Shown one piece after another: positions 9,775 through 20,291 of a DNA stretch of 64,000 nucleotides; the stretch's first letter is position 1, and each line of letters begins with the position of its first letter. A program made the position numbers and the translations under genes. The notes under the pieces were generated by a model that saw only the letters and a program-made list of their open reading frames with translations, did not search any database and was not told the DNA's origin. Origin of the DNA: Dipteris shenzhenensis (taxonomy: Eukaryota > Polypodiophyta > Polypodiopsida > Gleicheniales). Location: assembly GCA_047967505.1 (NCBI GenBank), contig CM106541.1. One strand, 5' to 3'.

Positions 9775-12230
9775 ATTGAGGCCTCCTCGCGCTTTCTGGA
9801 TAGCCTTGGATATCTTTTTCTCAGCTGCAAGAGCACACATTAACTGGCATAAATCATTTGGCTTTTGGATCAGTGATGAGGACACTCCAAACTGGGGAGT
9901 TGACTTTGGCTTCTCCTGGATTCAGAGGGGTGTTCCTATCAGGTATTTGGGATGCCAGGTAGGGTTGGGCATCTCTCCAGCACAGTAGTTTACACCAGTA
10001 CTGGAGAGTATAAGGAAAAAGCTTCTCTTCTAGAGCTCAGCCAAACTTAACCTTGCATCTAAAGTTGTGGTAGTGAACCAGGTTCTCTTGGCCACCGCCT
10101 GGTTTGTGTGTTCATGCTAGTGCCGGTCTAGAGAGTGCATCACTCAGCTCATTAGACCAATCAGAAATTTTTTATGGAGTGGACTCGATGGCACGGCAGA
10201 TGTTACAATGAGGGTGGTCTGGGAGACCATTATTCTCCCTACATGTGAAGGGGACCTTAATATCATTGACCCGGGCCTACAATGCAGGGCATTGCTTTGT
10301 AAGGTGGCGGTGAGGGGTCTCACACTTGGGCAGGAACCTTGGAATGACTTCTTTTTTGGACGCATTCAGGCTTGCACACCTACCTTGGGAGATGATTGGG
10401 TGGACAGCCCTCGCTGGATTTTTACTTCCGCCCCTCTCAGATCTCCTGCATCTCCTCTCATGGCTGCCATTCTGAAAGCTTGGGGCAGCTTCAGGAATAC
10501 ACTTTGCAGGATTCCGCCCTCTACCCTAGAACAGATTGATAGGCAGCCGGTCATTTGGAATGACCGTATTCTTGATGAGCATGGTAGACCATTGGGCACT
10601 TTGCATTGCATGCAGTGGTCTAGATGGGAGAGAGGCCCCGCCTTCACAGTAGGCACTTGGAAAGCATTTATCAGGCTTCCTAAGGATCAGAGACTACAGT
10701 CCGTGAGTCACCTCAGAGGGGTAGCATGCAGGATTCAGCAAATAGATGCAGCCATCCCGATGGACTGGACAATTGATATGCCTATTACTTCTGCCACTTG
10801 GATGGGAGCTTTCTCGAGGACAGCAGTTCCTCTTCAAGTGATCGCTCTTCGAGGTGTTGGGGAGACCATTGGGCACTTCGCATTACATGCAGTGGTCTAG
10901 ATGGGAGAGAGGCCCCGCCTTCACAGTAGGCACTTGGAAAGCATTTATCAGGCTTCCTAAGGATCAGAGACTACAGTCCGTGAGTCACCTCAGAGGGGTA
11001 GCATGCAGGATTCAGCAAATAGATGCAGCCATCCCGATGGACTGGACAGTTGATATGCCTATTACTTCTACCACTTGGATGGGAGCTTTCTCGAGGACAG
11101 CAGTTCCTCTTCAAGTGATTGCTCTTCGAGTTGTTGGGGAGGATGCAATTGTCTTTGATGTTGGGGATGGGGGTCTACTTTCTAGATCCACAGATGATAT
11201 TCTTCTAGAGGTTGCCTTTCAGCCTATCAGGATTGCTGGCTTTGTGGATCATGGAGCGGGCTTGCAGTGGTATTTAAACCCCGACCCTCTGCTCTTGGCC
11301 CTGGGATCCTGGAGATTGTGGTTCTATGGAGGTGCACCTATCAGGTGCTTACAGTGGGACCCAGGAGAGTGGGAGTGGATAGATCATGGACATCGAGAGA
11401 GGGGGATTCCCTTCTTTTGTTTCACGGTTGGTAATGCCAGGAGATTTCAGTTGAGTAGTAGGGGTTGGATTCCCTCCAGAGCCCCCCATTGGGATAGCTT
11501 CTTCATCACCGCAGATTTGTGTAGGAACGTCTGGAGGAGGCTCTGGAAATCCCTCAAAATTAGAAAGATCACTCTTTTCTTTTGGCTTTCTATTCATGGA
11601 GGGATTGCAGTGAATCTGTGGAGATTATGATTTGGGGCTGACCCTACTTGCCCTTGTTGTCATTCTGCAGAGGAGTTAGTGCGACATTGCCTTTGGGACT
11701 ACAGTCGGGCAAGGACTGTTTGGAAAGGGGTTGCTCGGATACTCAGCGTTTTTCATACCTCCCCCTTGGGGCTCGGTCGCTTGGTTATCCCTTACTGGGC
11801 CCCAAATGTTTTATGAGGGTGAGTCTTCTTCTTGGGCACTCTCAGTCCGCAAGCAGGTGATAGAGACCTGCTCTCTTCAAGACGTACCATTTACGCCCTT
11901 CAGAGCTTCTCATGCTTCAGTGGACACCTCCTAGGAGATTCTGGCTAGCATTTCCTCTTGGCACATCTAGAGAGCCAGATGTGCAGAGGCCCTGGATGGC
12001 ACCCAGATACACCCTTCACAGGTGTTCACGGGTATTTGGATTGACACGGTTCATACTTTGATAGCCATTTGGGCTAGCATGCACGGCCCTTCCGGGCAGC
12101 CTCTTCTAGGAGGACTGTATTCCTACGAGTTTGGAGGGGTTCTCCCTTTTTCTCGGAGGGTTCTACACGATTGAGATGGCACTTTCAGCCCCAATCCTTT
12201 CTTTTTGGATTTTGAGCTTTTCATGCATTG
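9775..12230 (+). pseudogene. LINE-1 ORF2, second part (RT thumb to zinc tail)
   Basis: Resumes directly after LINE-2 with INWHKSFGFWISDEDTP and VPIRYLGCQVG, through GGLNIIDP-type (here GDLNIIDPGLQC) and WERGPAFTVGTWKAF to the tail around the CCHC finger (11640-11700, one Cys-rich block CPCCHSAEELVRHCLW). Frameshifts and stops occur at about 9990, 10900, 11630, 11930. A 277 bp segment (10586-10862) is tandemly repeated at 10863-11139 and shifts the frame. Confidence 0.8.
10586..11139 (+). repeat. 277 bp tandem duplication inside LINE-1
   Basis: Two head-to-tail copies, 10586-10862 and 10863-11139, both starting AGACCATTGGGCACTT, with a handful of substitutions. The repeat junction is at a short match near GTTGGGGA. 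A period of 277 is not a multiple of three, so the ORF2 frame breaks. No other copy in the window has the duplication. Confidence 0.9.
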
Positions 12231-12313
12231 CATGGTGTATCCCGTATGGAGCTTGCTCTAATGGTTTTCTTTAATACTTAATAGAAGTCTCTTTTTGAAA
12301 AAAAAAAAAAAAA
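12231..12313 (+). other. LINE-1 3'UTR (A1 type) and poly(A)
   Basis: Ends with ..TACTTAATAGAAGTCTCTTTTTG followed by 15-16 A residues. The same tail is found in LINE-7 (41281) and LINE-8 (53463). Confidence 0.85.
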
Positions 12314-12436
12314 CAGTACTCTACTACAATTTGGGCATGCCCTACCTTTCTCCATTTTTTATAGGTTGTTAGGAATGGCATTTTTTCCCCAGGGAATAGA
12401 GCCTTCTGCATTATGCTTTCAAAAATAATACAATAT

Positions 12437-12772
12437 CACCCATCTCAAGGGCACTGACAAGAAAGGAGAGACTGGCTGCTTTGACGCCTACTTCTCAAGG
12501 TTCCAGCTCACTCGGTTCCAATCACTGCCAAAGGCAATGCCGGAGCAGCTATAGACAGCCCGTTTGATGGGCTATACAACCAACAGATTCCTCAATCCGT
12601 GAGAATATAACAAGCACCTGCAGGCGCAAGCCGAAGTCAATAAAAACACTCAACTCTTCAGGGAGCCCTCATCACCTTCTTAAATCGAGCACAAAGTTTA
12701 GAGATAATGTTAACCCACATGCTCACCAAGGTGACAGCACATTGAGTTTCTTGCCCTTCCATCACAAGGATG
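12437..12772. repeat. Tandem repeat unit, copy 1
   Basis: Begins ..TCTCAAGGGCACTGACAAGAAAGG and ends CCCTTCCATCACAAGGATG. With the copia element removed, the next copy lies about 352 bp downstream (18671-19045). No coding potential was seen. The 3' end supplied the 5 bp target GGATG for the copia insertion. Confidence 0.8.
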
Positions 12773-12942
12773 TGTGGGGGTTAAAGGTCACTGTGCCTTA
12801 ACCCCAGTTATGTACAATACTCAAACACATATATAAATGAATGAAAAAGAAGATTAGGGTGGTTCTGCACCCACCAAACTTGTGTGGCTCTCTATCGCTC
12901 TCTCTCCCTCTACCATTCTTGCTTCCGTTGAGAGCACTCTCA
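12773..12942 (+). repeat. Copia-1 5' LTR
   Basis: 170 bp, TGTGGG..CTCTCA, with a TATATAAA box at 12830-12837 and a CT-rich segment downstream. A near-perfect inverted repeat (GGGGTTAAAGG / CCTTAACCCC) lies at its start. Confidence 0.96.
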
Positions 12943-12944
12943 AC

Positions 12945-12956
12945 TGGTATCAGAGC
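12945..12956 (+). promoter_or_regulatory. Copia-1 primer-binding site
   Basis: TGGTATCAGAGC, complementary to initiator Met-tRNA. Confidence 0.95.
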
Positions 12957-14381
12957 CCGGGTGATCTAGTTGAGCGTGCGTGAATGCTTGGAAGCTCAGC
13001 AGCTCTGTGGGAGGAAGGAGAAGCTCTGTGGGAAGCTTTGTGGGTGACTTTACTTGCATCCGAGTGTGCAGAGACCTTGGAGGAACCTTTGGAAAAGTCA
13101 CTTTGGCTTTACGAAGTGGTTTTGAGAGCCTGTTAAGAGCTTTCAAAGAAAAAGTCGTTTTTTGAGCTTTTCCCTGTTCCGTTCGATAACAGAGACTCCG
13201 TATTGACTTGTGGAGGCAACTATTGCTTGCTTTTGGTGTCCACATTACTTCAGGAGCTTGGAAACACCTTCATTCTTGAATCTGAGATCATTTCAGTGGA
13301 TTTCTGACTCACTGTGTCAATTCCTGCGTTTTTTGCCCGGGTGTTGGAACTCAAGTTTGGAGCAACCATTTGCAGATCTGTCAGTTCCGCTGGACTCAGG
13401 AGGTCCTAAAACTTCTATGTTGCTCATCATTCGCACTCCGGTGGAGTTTACAGATAGCTCTGTTTCCAAAAACGTTTTTCAGTCCGTGTGTTGGACCCAG
13501 TGATTGAGACCACGGTTTCCAAAACCGTCTGTCCCATTGCGTTCCGGACGCCCAAAAACCCCTACCTATCAGTTCTTGCGTGAATCGGTGGAGGATTTTC
13601 AGAGTTATAAATCTCTGTGTATTCGATTTCGTCTCTCTGTTATGCATTTTTCATGCTAAGGTTTTGAAACCTTAGATTTATGCCACATGGCAGTGGATAA
13701 GTGTTGACTCCCATTTCTCATTCATCGGTTGGGATTTTGGAGTTCTGGCAGAAGAGAGATATTTGTAGATTTTCTTGCTGAGTCCGATTATGCAATGGCG
13801 CCCATGTTTTGAAGCATCTCAGGTTCTATTTTCAGTAGCGCTCATTACCGTGGGACTATAATTTCTTGAGCATACCTTATGCAGATCACTTTGGTTGCAG
13901 TTTGAGCAGTGTGCGCTCATTCGTGGTATGCACTGGGTTGCAGTGGATGATTTATAGGCCATTTGGATGCATTGCGGTCCTTGTTGGATGCGCTGATAGG
14001 CCCAAATTGCCTTGTGGGATGCTATTTTTATGGACGCTTTGCACATGGATGCTATTTTAAGCTGAGGGACAGCTTTGACACATTGCAGGTGATGCACTGA
14101 TAGTGCTATGCTCTCTTGGATGAGACATTATTGATGCATATGCCAGTGGACAGTGTTTATGCTTGAGTCATTTGGCACTTATTGGCATTTTCTTTTGGGC
14201 CAGATTTGCTCATATGGATGCATAGTATATGCACATGAGTCAGATGCATCTTTTGATGCTTTGAGCTTTGAATTTTGGTGATATTTCACTCTATTGTGGC
14301 ATACACATTTGGGTGCACCTGGTATTTGGTGTGATTCTCTCTTGCAGGCACTAGCATTTGGGATTTTGCTTTATTTGCATC
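12957..14381 (+). other. Copia-1 untranslated leader
   Basis: About 1.4 kb between the primer site and the gag ATG, without a convincing frame on either strand. It is long for a Tork-type element; it may hold packaging signals or be an acquired spacer. Confidence 0.6.
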
Positions 14382-14985
14382 ATGGCATCCTCTTCCATGC
14401 CTGAAAAGGAGTTTTTCAGCATTAAAAAGTTTGATGGGACAAACTTTTCTTTGTGGAAAGAACAAATAAGGGATGTGCTTATTCAAAAGAAGCAGATTAA
14501 ACCCTTGGCAGGTATTGAAGCTAAGCCTGCAAATATGTCTGAGGATGATTGGAATGAGTTGGATGCATTAGCAAAGTCTACTATTAGACTTCATCTTGCA
14601 GAGTCAGTTTATTTCACAGTAGTAAAATGAGCAGACTACGGAAGATTTGTGGAAGAAACTGTGTGCCACTTATGAGAAGGAAACTGCCTCTAATAAAGTT
14701 TACCTCATGAAGAGGTTGTTTGAGCTGCAAATGAAGGAAGGGGTCTCCATTGCTTCTCATTTGAATGAATTTAATATTATTTTCAGCCAGCTTCAGGCTC
14801 AGAAAATGAATTTTGATGCGGAGACTAAGGCAATATTTCTCTTATGTTCATTGCCATCCTCATGGGATACCTTCCGTACAGCTGTCAGTAACTCTGCACC
14901 TGGTGGAGTACTGAAATTTGATGATGTTGTGGGTAGCTTGTTGGCCGAGGAGATTAGACGGAAGTCTATGGATGGCAACAAGTAG
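14382..14985 (+). pseudogene. Copia-1 gag (capsid part), broken
   Basis: ATG at 14382 starts MASSSMPEKEFFSIKKFDG, followed by the NFSLWKEQIRDVL block typical of copia gag. A one-base frameshift near 14630 moves the frame; it continues as LWKKLCATYEKE and LMKRLFELQM to an in-frame TAG at 14983-14985. This is the particle-forming capsid protein. The start was chosen because it gives the conserved gag N-terminus; an upstream in-frame ATG at 14358 is less likely. Confidence 0.85.
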
Positions 14986-15603
14986 GATGCAGCCTTAAAT
15001 GTGCAAAGGGGCAGATCACAGTTCAGGGGGAAGTCCCAAGAAAGAGGGAAGTCTCATAGCAAATCCAAGGCACGGAACATTGAGTGTTACCATTGTGGCA
15101 AGAAGGGCCATATGAAAAAGGATTGCTACAAGCTGAAAAGAGAGCAAAGGGATAAGAAAAAGAATGCAAATTGGGGTGCAAATCAAAAGGAAGAGAGTCC
15201 AAGGGAGGACAAAGGAAAAGTGAAGATCGAGGAGATCAATGCAGTCACACGTGATAGTGACAATGATGTTCTCTTCATGTCTAGTTTATCTGCAGAGTTG
15301 CTTACCACTTCAGATGATGCATATTCCCAGGATTGGATTTTGGATTCTGGTGCTTCATTCCATGTTACTCCCCATAAGGAATGGTTCTCCACTTATGATA
15401 GTGGAAAGACAGGTTGTGTGCATCTTGGAAATGACTATGCATGTGACATAGTGGGAGCAGGTGACATAAAGTTTTCTTTTGCAAATGGGTCTGCATTTGT
15501 TTTGAAACATGTGAGACATGTGCCTAAGCTGACCAAGAGTCTTATTTCAGTGGGTCAGCTAGACGATGCTGGTTTTCACACCACTTTCGGCTTTCAAAGT
15601 TGA
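14986..15603 (+). pseudogene. Copia-1 gag zinc knuckle and protease
   Basis: Same frame as the preceding piece. The nucleocapsid knuckle CYHCGKKGHMKKDC (C-x2-C-x4-H-x4-C) is at about 15090-15130, followed by a basic linker and the protease active site WILDSGASFHVT at about 15335-15370. The frame stops at a TGA (15601-15603) just before the pre-integrase domain; the same frame continues after it. Confidence 0.88.
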
Positions 15604-15621
15604 AAAATTCAAAAGGGCTCT

Positions 15622-18447
15622 ATGCTTTTGGCTAGGGGTGCCAAGTGTGGGACTTTGTATCCCTTACATGTATCAGGGGTATTTGATCATGTTGTTGCAA
15701 TAACCGAGCAGCCAAGCACTTCTTTGTGGCATTGCAGGTTGGGGCACATGAGCCAGAATGGAATGAAACTCTTATGCCGTTTGGGTTATGTACCGCATTT
15801 GAGTTTCTCTGATTTTGAATTTTGTGAGCACTGTCTCTATGGGAAGCAGACTAAATCAGCCCATAAAAGAAGGGGAAAGAAAGAGTTTGAAATGCTTGAT
15901 TTGGTGCATTCAGACGTATGTGGTCCCATGCCTACATGGTCATTAGGCGGGGCTGAATACTATGTGACATTCATTGATGATGCAACTAGGAAAGTGTGGG
16001 CTTATGCTATAGCTCGGAAGAGTGATGTGTTCCAGATATTTCAGAAATGGCTGGCCTTGGTTGAGAATCAGTCAGGTAGAACGCTTAAATGCCTACGGAC
16101 TGACAATGGTGGAGAGTATCTCTCTCATGACTTTCAGCATTTCTGTGATACACGTGGGATTAAGAGGGAGCTCACATCCCCTCGTACTCCAGAGCAAAAT
16201 CCAGTTGCAGAAAAGATGAACCGTACCATTCAAGAAAGGTTGCAATGCATGCTTTCCAATGCAAGTCTTTCTGGTGGTTTTTGGGCTGAGGCAATGAAGA
16301 CTGCAGTGCATGTGATCAATAGATCACCTAGTAAGAGTTTGGATGGTGGTATTCCTGAAGGGGCATGGAGTGGCAAGAAGCCCTCTTACTCTCATTTGCG
16401 TATATTTGGGTGTGAGGCATATGCACATGTGCCAAAAGAGCTTCGAAAGAAGCTAGATCCTAAGTCTAGGAAATGCATCTTTCTAGGTTATGGTGAAAGT
16501 GGAGAGATGGGCTATCGTCTCTGGGATCCAGAAGCAAAGAAGATCATACGCAGCCATGATGTGGTCTTCAATGAGAAGAAGATGCATAAGGCACCCATGA
16601 GGGATGTGGAAATGAGGAGAATCACTTTCCAGGATGTGAATCCACCTGCATATGTTGATAGACAGCAAGCTGTCCATGCACCAAATGTGCAAGAAATGGT
16701 ACAACCAAGTACTCCCACAGGTATACAATCAAGGGTAGATGATGGATCATCTATTGGTGGAAATGATGAGCCAAATGTGGCTGATATGCAAGTGGGACAG
16801 CAAGCTGAAATGCCCTTGAGAAGATCATCTAGAGTGTCTAGACCACCTGATAGGTTTGTTCCAGGGGTAGACTATGTGATGCTTACTGATTGCGGGGAGC
16901 CTTCTTGCTACAGAGAGGCTATGATGCGTGAGGATCAACGCAAGTGGGAGTATGCTATGCAATCAGAGATGAGTTCACTTATGAAGAATAAGACTTGGGA
17001 CTTGGTTTCTTTGCCACATGGAAAGAAAGCATTGCCATGTAAATGGGTCTACAAAATGAAGGTCACAGGTGATGATGTGCCTAGATACAAGGCCCGTTTG
17101 GTTGCTAAAGGGTTCAAGCAAGAGAAGGGTGTGGACTTTGATGAGATATTCTCTCCGGTTGTGAAGATGACCACACTTAGATGCATGCTTGGACTAGTGG
17201 CATCAGAGGATATGGAGCTTATGCAAATGGATGTCAAGACAGCTTTCTTGCATGGGGATTTGCATGAGGAAATTTACATGGTGCAGCCGGAAGGCTTTGA
17301 AGAAAAGGGCAAAGAGCATTTAGTTTGCAAGCTGAAGAAGAGTCTCTATGGTCTTAAGCAAGCACCTAGAGAATGGTATCAGAAGTTTGATGCTTTCATT
17401 CGATCCCACGGTTTTAGAAGGAGTGAAATTGATCACTGCCTCTACACTAAAAGGGCTAAGGATAGTAGCTTAATAATCCTGGCACTATATGTGGATGATA
17501 TGCTATTGGCTAGCAAGAATACTTATGAGCTAGATGCATTAAAGGCCAAGTTGCATGAGGCCTTTGATATGAAGGATTTGGGATTTGCAGGTCATATTCT
17601 TGGTATGCGCATCACGCGTGATCGGAGTAGGAAACTCCTTTGGCTTTCACAAAAAGAGTATGTTACAAAAGTATTGCAGCGTTTCAATATGGAGGGGGGG
17701 AAGGCAGTGAGTACTCCATTGCCTCCATATGTGAAACTGAGTCATACAGATAGTCCCAAATCAGATGAGGAGAGGGCCATGATGGCCAAGGTTCCTTATG
17801 CATCAGCAGTTGGGAGTCTTATGTATGCTATGATAGCTACTAGACCAGACATTGCATTTGCAGTGGGAGTTGTTAGCCGGTATATGGCTAATCCAGGAAA
17901 GAGGCATTGGGAGGCAGTTAAGTGCATCATGAGGTACATGAAGGGTACCAAGGAGATGTGCATTTGCTTTGGTAAAGGAGACATGCGTGTACTTGGGTAC
18001 ACAGATTCAGACTATGCAGGGCATGTGGATAGTAGGAGATCCACTTCTGGTTATGTGTTCACCTTTGCAAGTGGTGCAGTGTCGTGGATGTCTCGTGCAC
18101 AGAAGTGCGTGGCTTTGTCTACCACAGAGGCTGAGTATGTTGCAGCCACAGAGGGTTGCAAGGAGGCTATATGGCTTGATGGGCTAGTGGGAGATTTGGG
18201 GATTCATACAGGTGTACCGACATTGCATAGTGATTCCATGAGTGCTATTCAGCTAGCACGGAATCCAGTCTTTCATGCAAAGACCAAACACATTGAGGTC
18301 AGGTACCATTTCATCAGGGAGGTACTTGAGGACAAGCGCATAGAGCTTGTCAAGGTTCATACAGATGATAACCCTGCAGATATGCTGACGAAGAGTCTAC
18401 CTAGTCAGCGGTTTGAGTATTGTCGTGTATTGATGGGCATTGGATAG
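15622..18447 (+). pseudogene. Copia-1 pol: integrase, reverse transcriptase, RNase H
   Basis: A 941-codon open frame in phase with the gag-protease frame. In order: pre-integrase/HHCC zinc domain with HCRLGHMS and CEHCLYGKQ (residues ~35-75); integrase core with HSDVCGP, TDNGGEY and a PEQNPVAEKMNRT glutamate block (~93-200); RT with KTAFLHGDLHEEIY, SLYGLKQAPREW and the catalytic YVDDML (~residue 623); RNase H with GYTDSDYAG (~790), STTEAEY and HAKTKHIEVRYHF. All catalytic residues I can check are present. The order integrase before RT and the motif wording place it with Tork/Tnt1-type copia. It lacks its own start, since it is part of the polyprotein cut by the TGA at 15601. Confidence 0.93.
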
Positions 18448-18489
18448 TATGCTCACTGGTTGTTCTCCCTTAAAGGCACATTGTCCTTT

Positions 18490-18500
18490 AAGTGGGAGGT
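18490..18500 (+). promoter_or_regulatory. Copia-1 polypurine tract
   Basis: AAGTGGGAGGT directly before the 3' LTR; primes the second DNA strand. Confidence 0.85.
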
Positions 18501-18670
18501 TGTGGGGGTTAAAGGTCACTGTGCCTTAACCCCAGTTATGTACAATACTCAAACACATATATAAATGAATGAAAAAGAAGATTAGGGTGGTTCTGCACCC
18601 ACCAAACTTGTGTGGCTCTCTATCGCTCTCTCTCCCTCTTCCATTCTTGCTTCCGTTGAGAGCACTCTCA
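18501..18670 (+). repeat. Copia-1 3' LTR
   Basis: 170 bp, identical to the 5' LTR except one A/T difference in CCCTCTWCCATT. It is followed by the TSD GGATG. Confidence 0.96.
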
Positions 18671-19045
18671 GGATGCAACAAGCACATTGAGTTTGTTGCC
18701 CTTCCATCTCAAGGGCACTGACAAGAAAGGAGAGACCTGATCCTTTGATGCCTACTTCTTAAGGCTCAGTTCACTAGGCTCCAATTCACTGCCAAAGGCA
18801 ACCCTGGAGCAGGTATAGACAGCTAGTTTGGTGGGCTATACAACCAACAGATTCCTTGATCCGTGGGAATATAACAAGTACCTGCAGGCCAAGCCTTGAG
18901 TCACTAATGACACTCAAAGCTCTTCAGGGAGCCCTCATCACGTTCTTAAATCGAGCACAAGGTTTAGAGATAATGTTAACCTGCATGCTCACCAGGGTGA
19001 CAGCACATTGAGTTTGTTGCCCTTCCATCACAAGGATGCAACAAG
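18671..19045. repeat. Tandem repeat unit, copy 2
   Basis: Diverged copy of 12437-12772, again ending CCCTTCCATCACAAGGATGC. A shorter internal repeat (CACATTGAGTTTGTTGCCCTTCCATC) occurs at both its ends, so the unit may itself be a longer tandem array fragment. Confidence 0.75.
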
Positions 19046-19383
19046 CATCCTGGTATGCCATGCTGTCATGGTGGCCATTACATCCTAGACATCATCCTCT
19101 GGCAGACAAAAGGGGCCGTTGTGGCATCGTGGATATTCTAGTGCTAGATGCCTCCCCTCACCAAATACGTTGTTGAAAATAATGCCTCAATGTGAAAGAC
19201 ATGCCACCCCTTTGTAAGCCATGCTGCCATCCCCGAAGCAACCACTTGCCAAGTGAGTTGTAAATGTGGGATGATTCTTGGTGAACAGGTCCCTTCAGCC
19301 ATGGGGAAGCTCCATAAGCATTCTGAGATCATCATCTCTTGGACCCCTAACGTGAAGCAGCCACAAGTGCTGTTTTTTACCAT
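19046..19383. other. No recognisable gene
   Basis: Short frames only, between the tandem repeat and the gypsy fragment. It may be the unrecognised upstream part of that gypsy pol gene. Confidence 0.25.
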
Positions 19384-20139
19384 TTGCTCAAGCCAAGGAT
19401 CTATGAGATACATGGTTCTAAGGGACAGAGGATGCAGTTTGATATGGTTAGTCATGCTGAAGTTTCTGATCCTGAAAAAGAGGCAGAGGAGGACAGTGAA
19501 AGTGATACTGATAGTGAAGAGGAGAGCAGCCTTACTTCAGACAGTGATGATGCTAATGTAGCCTTTATAGGAAAGATGGAAAATCTGCAAGTGGATCTCA
19601 CAACTGAACTCAATGAACAGGAAGAGGATAGAAGTGAGGTAATGGAGAGATTCATGCAGCCCAAGGATGCTCATAAGCCTATACAAGAACTGGTTCAGCA
19701 TACAATAAACCCAGATCTTACTCTTGGAGAGAAAGTAGAATATTGTAGGATGTTGCAGAAGTACCCCAATTTGTTCATCACCTCGTATGAAAAAATTTGG
19801 GGATTCCAGGGGAAGCCACTAAGATCTGAGTTAAAAGAGAATGCTAAGCCAGTATGTTAGAAGATGAGGAGATTAAACCCAGAACAAACAGAAGTGTTGA
19901 GAGCAGAGATAGTTAAGTTGTTGAGAGCTCATATTATAATGCCAGTGATGCTTTCGGATTGGGCGAGCCCTGTGGTGATTGTTCCAAAAAAAAAAGGAAA
20001 ATGGAGAGTATGTGTGGACTATAAGCCCTTGAATGCTGCTACCAAGAGTAATCACTATCCTGCCACATATGGATGACATATTAGACAGGGTAGCCGGCCA
20101 TGAGATGTATAGTCTTTGTGACAGTGATAGGACAAAACC
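19384..20139 (+). pseudogene. Tat-type gypsy pol fragment, N-terminal part of RT
   Basis: An acidic linker leads into LRAEIVKLLRAHIIMPV..DWASPVVIVPKKKGKWRVCVDYKPLN, the start of a Ty3/gypsy reverse transcriptase. An in-frame TAG (19858-19860) precedes it. After a DILDRVAGHEMYSLCD block near 20080-20115 the RT core is missing. The sequence passes directly into non-coding DNA (20140-20291) that resembles the spacer before the 3' LTR at 40.8 kb. Confidence 0.8.
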
Positions 20140-20291
20140 TGTATCAAGTTTTTGAGCATTGTATATAGCTGTGGGTAGGCACATAGTTGTACACATCTAG
20201 GGTAGGTGTGGGCTTTTGGCATTTGTGGATTTTTCTTTCACAAGCATGATGGACTAATGTATAGTTTTAAGTATGTTTTGTAGGGACTTCA
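20140..20291 (+). other. Gypsy 3' spacer before the LTR
   Basis: Shares ordered blocks (CACATAG..TAC.CATCTAG, ..TGTAGGGACTTCA) with 40790-40923, which precedes the third LTR. It is therefore the end of an internal region, which makes the LTR at 20292 a 3' LTR for the fragment on its left. Confidence 0.5.

Larger units (their letters stand above)
4288..12313 (+). mobile_element. LINE-1: family A L1-type retrotransposon, nearly full length
   Basis: A plus-strand non-LTR element with a pyrimidine-rich 5'UTR, an ORF1 remnant, ORF2 (endonuclease, reverse transcriptase, CCHC tail), a 3'UTR and a poly(A) tail at 12298-12313. It is split by LINE-2 (7948-9757). Net length is about 6.2 kb. The 5' border is estimated from the LINE-6 copy, whose 5' end is bounded by a TSD; I could not find a convincing TSD for LINE-1. 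Numerous stops and frameshifts, an ORF1 deletion and a 277 bp internal duplication make it inactive. Its 3'UTR is of the A1 type (ends ..AATAGAAGTCTCTTTTTG then A-tail). Confidence 0.85.
12773..18670 (+). mobile_element. Copia-1: complete Ty1/copia retrotransposon (Tork/Tnt1 type)
   Basis: A 5898 bp element with 170 bp LTRs that differ at one position, TSD GGATG (12768-12772 and 18671-18675), a Met-tRNA primer site two bases inside the 5' LTR, a ~1.4 kb leader, gag-pol in the order gag, protease, integrase, RT, RNase H (diagnostic of copia), and a polypurine tract. The polyprotein has one frameshift and two in-frame stops, so this copy cannot make its proteins although its LTRs say it inserted very recently. 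Confidence 0.96.

Noticed and set aside
9758-9885. N-terminal extension of the 608-codon frame
   Set aside because: Antisense LINE-1 sequence joined in frame by chance across the LINE-2 border.
12980-14060. Several 60-100 codon frames in the copia leader
   Set aside because: Different frames and strands, no gag motif; the true gag N-terminus is at 14382.
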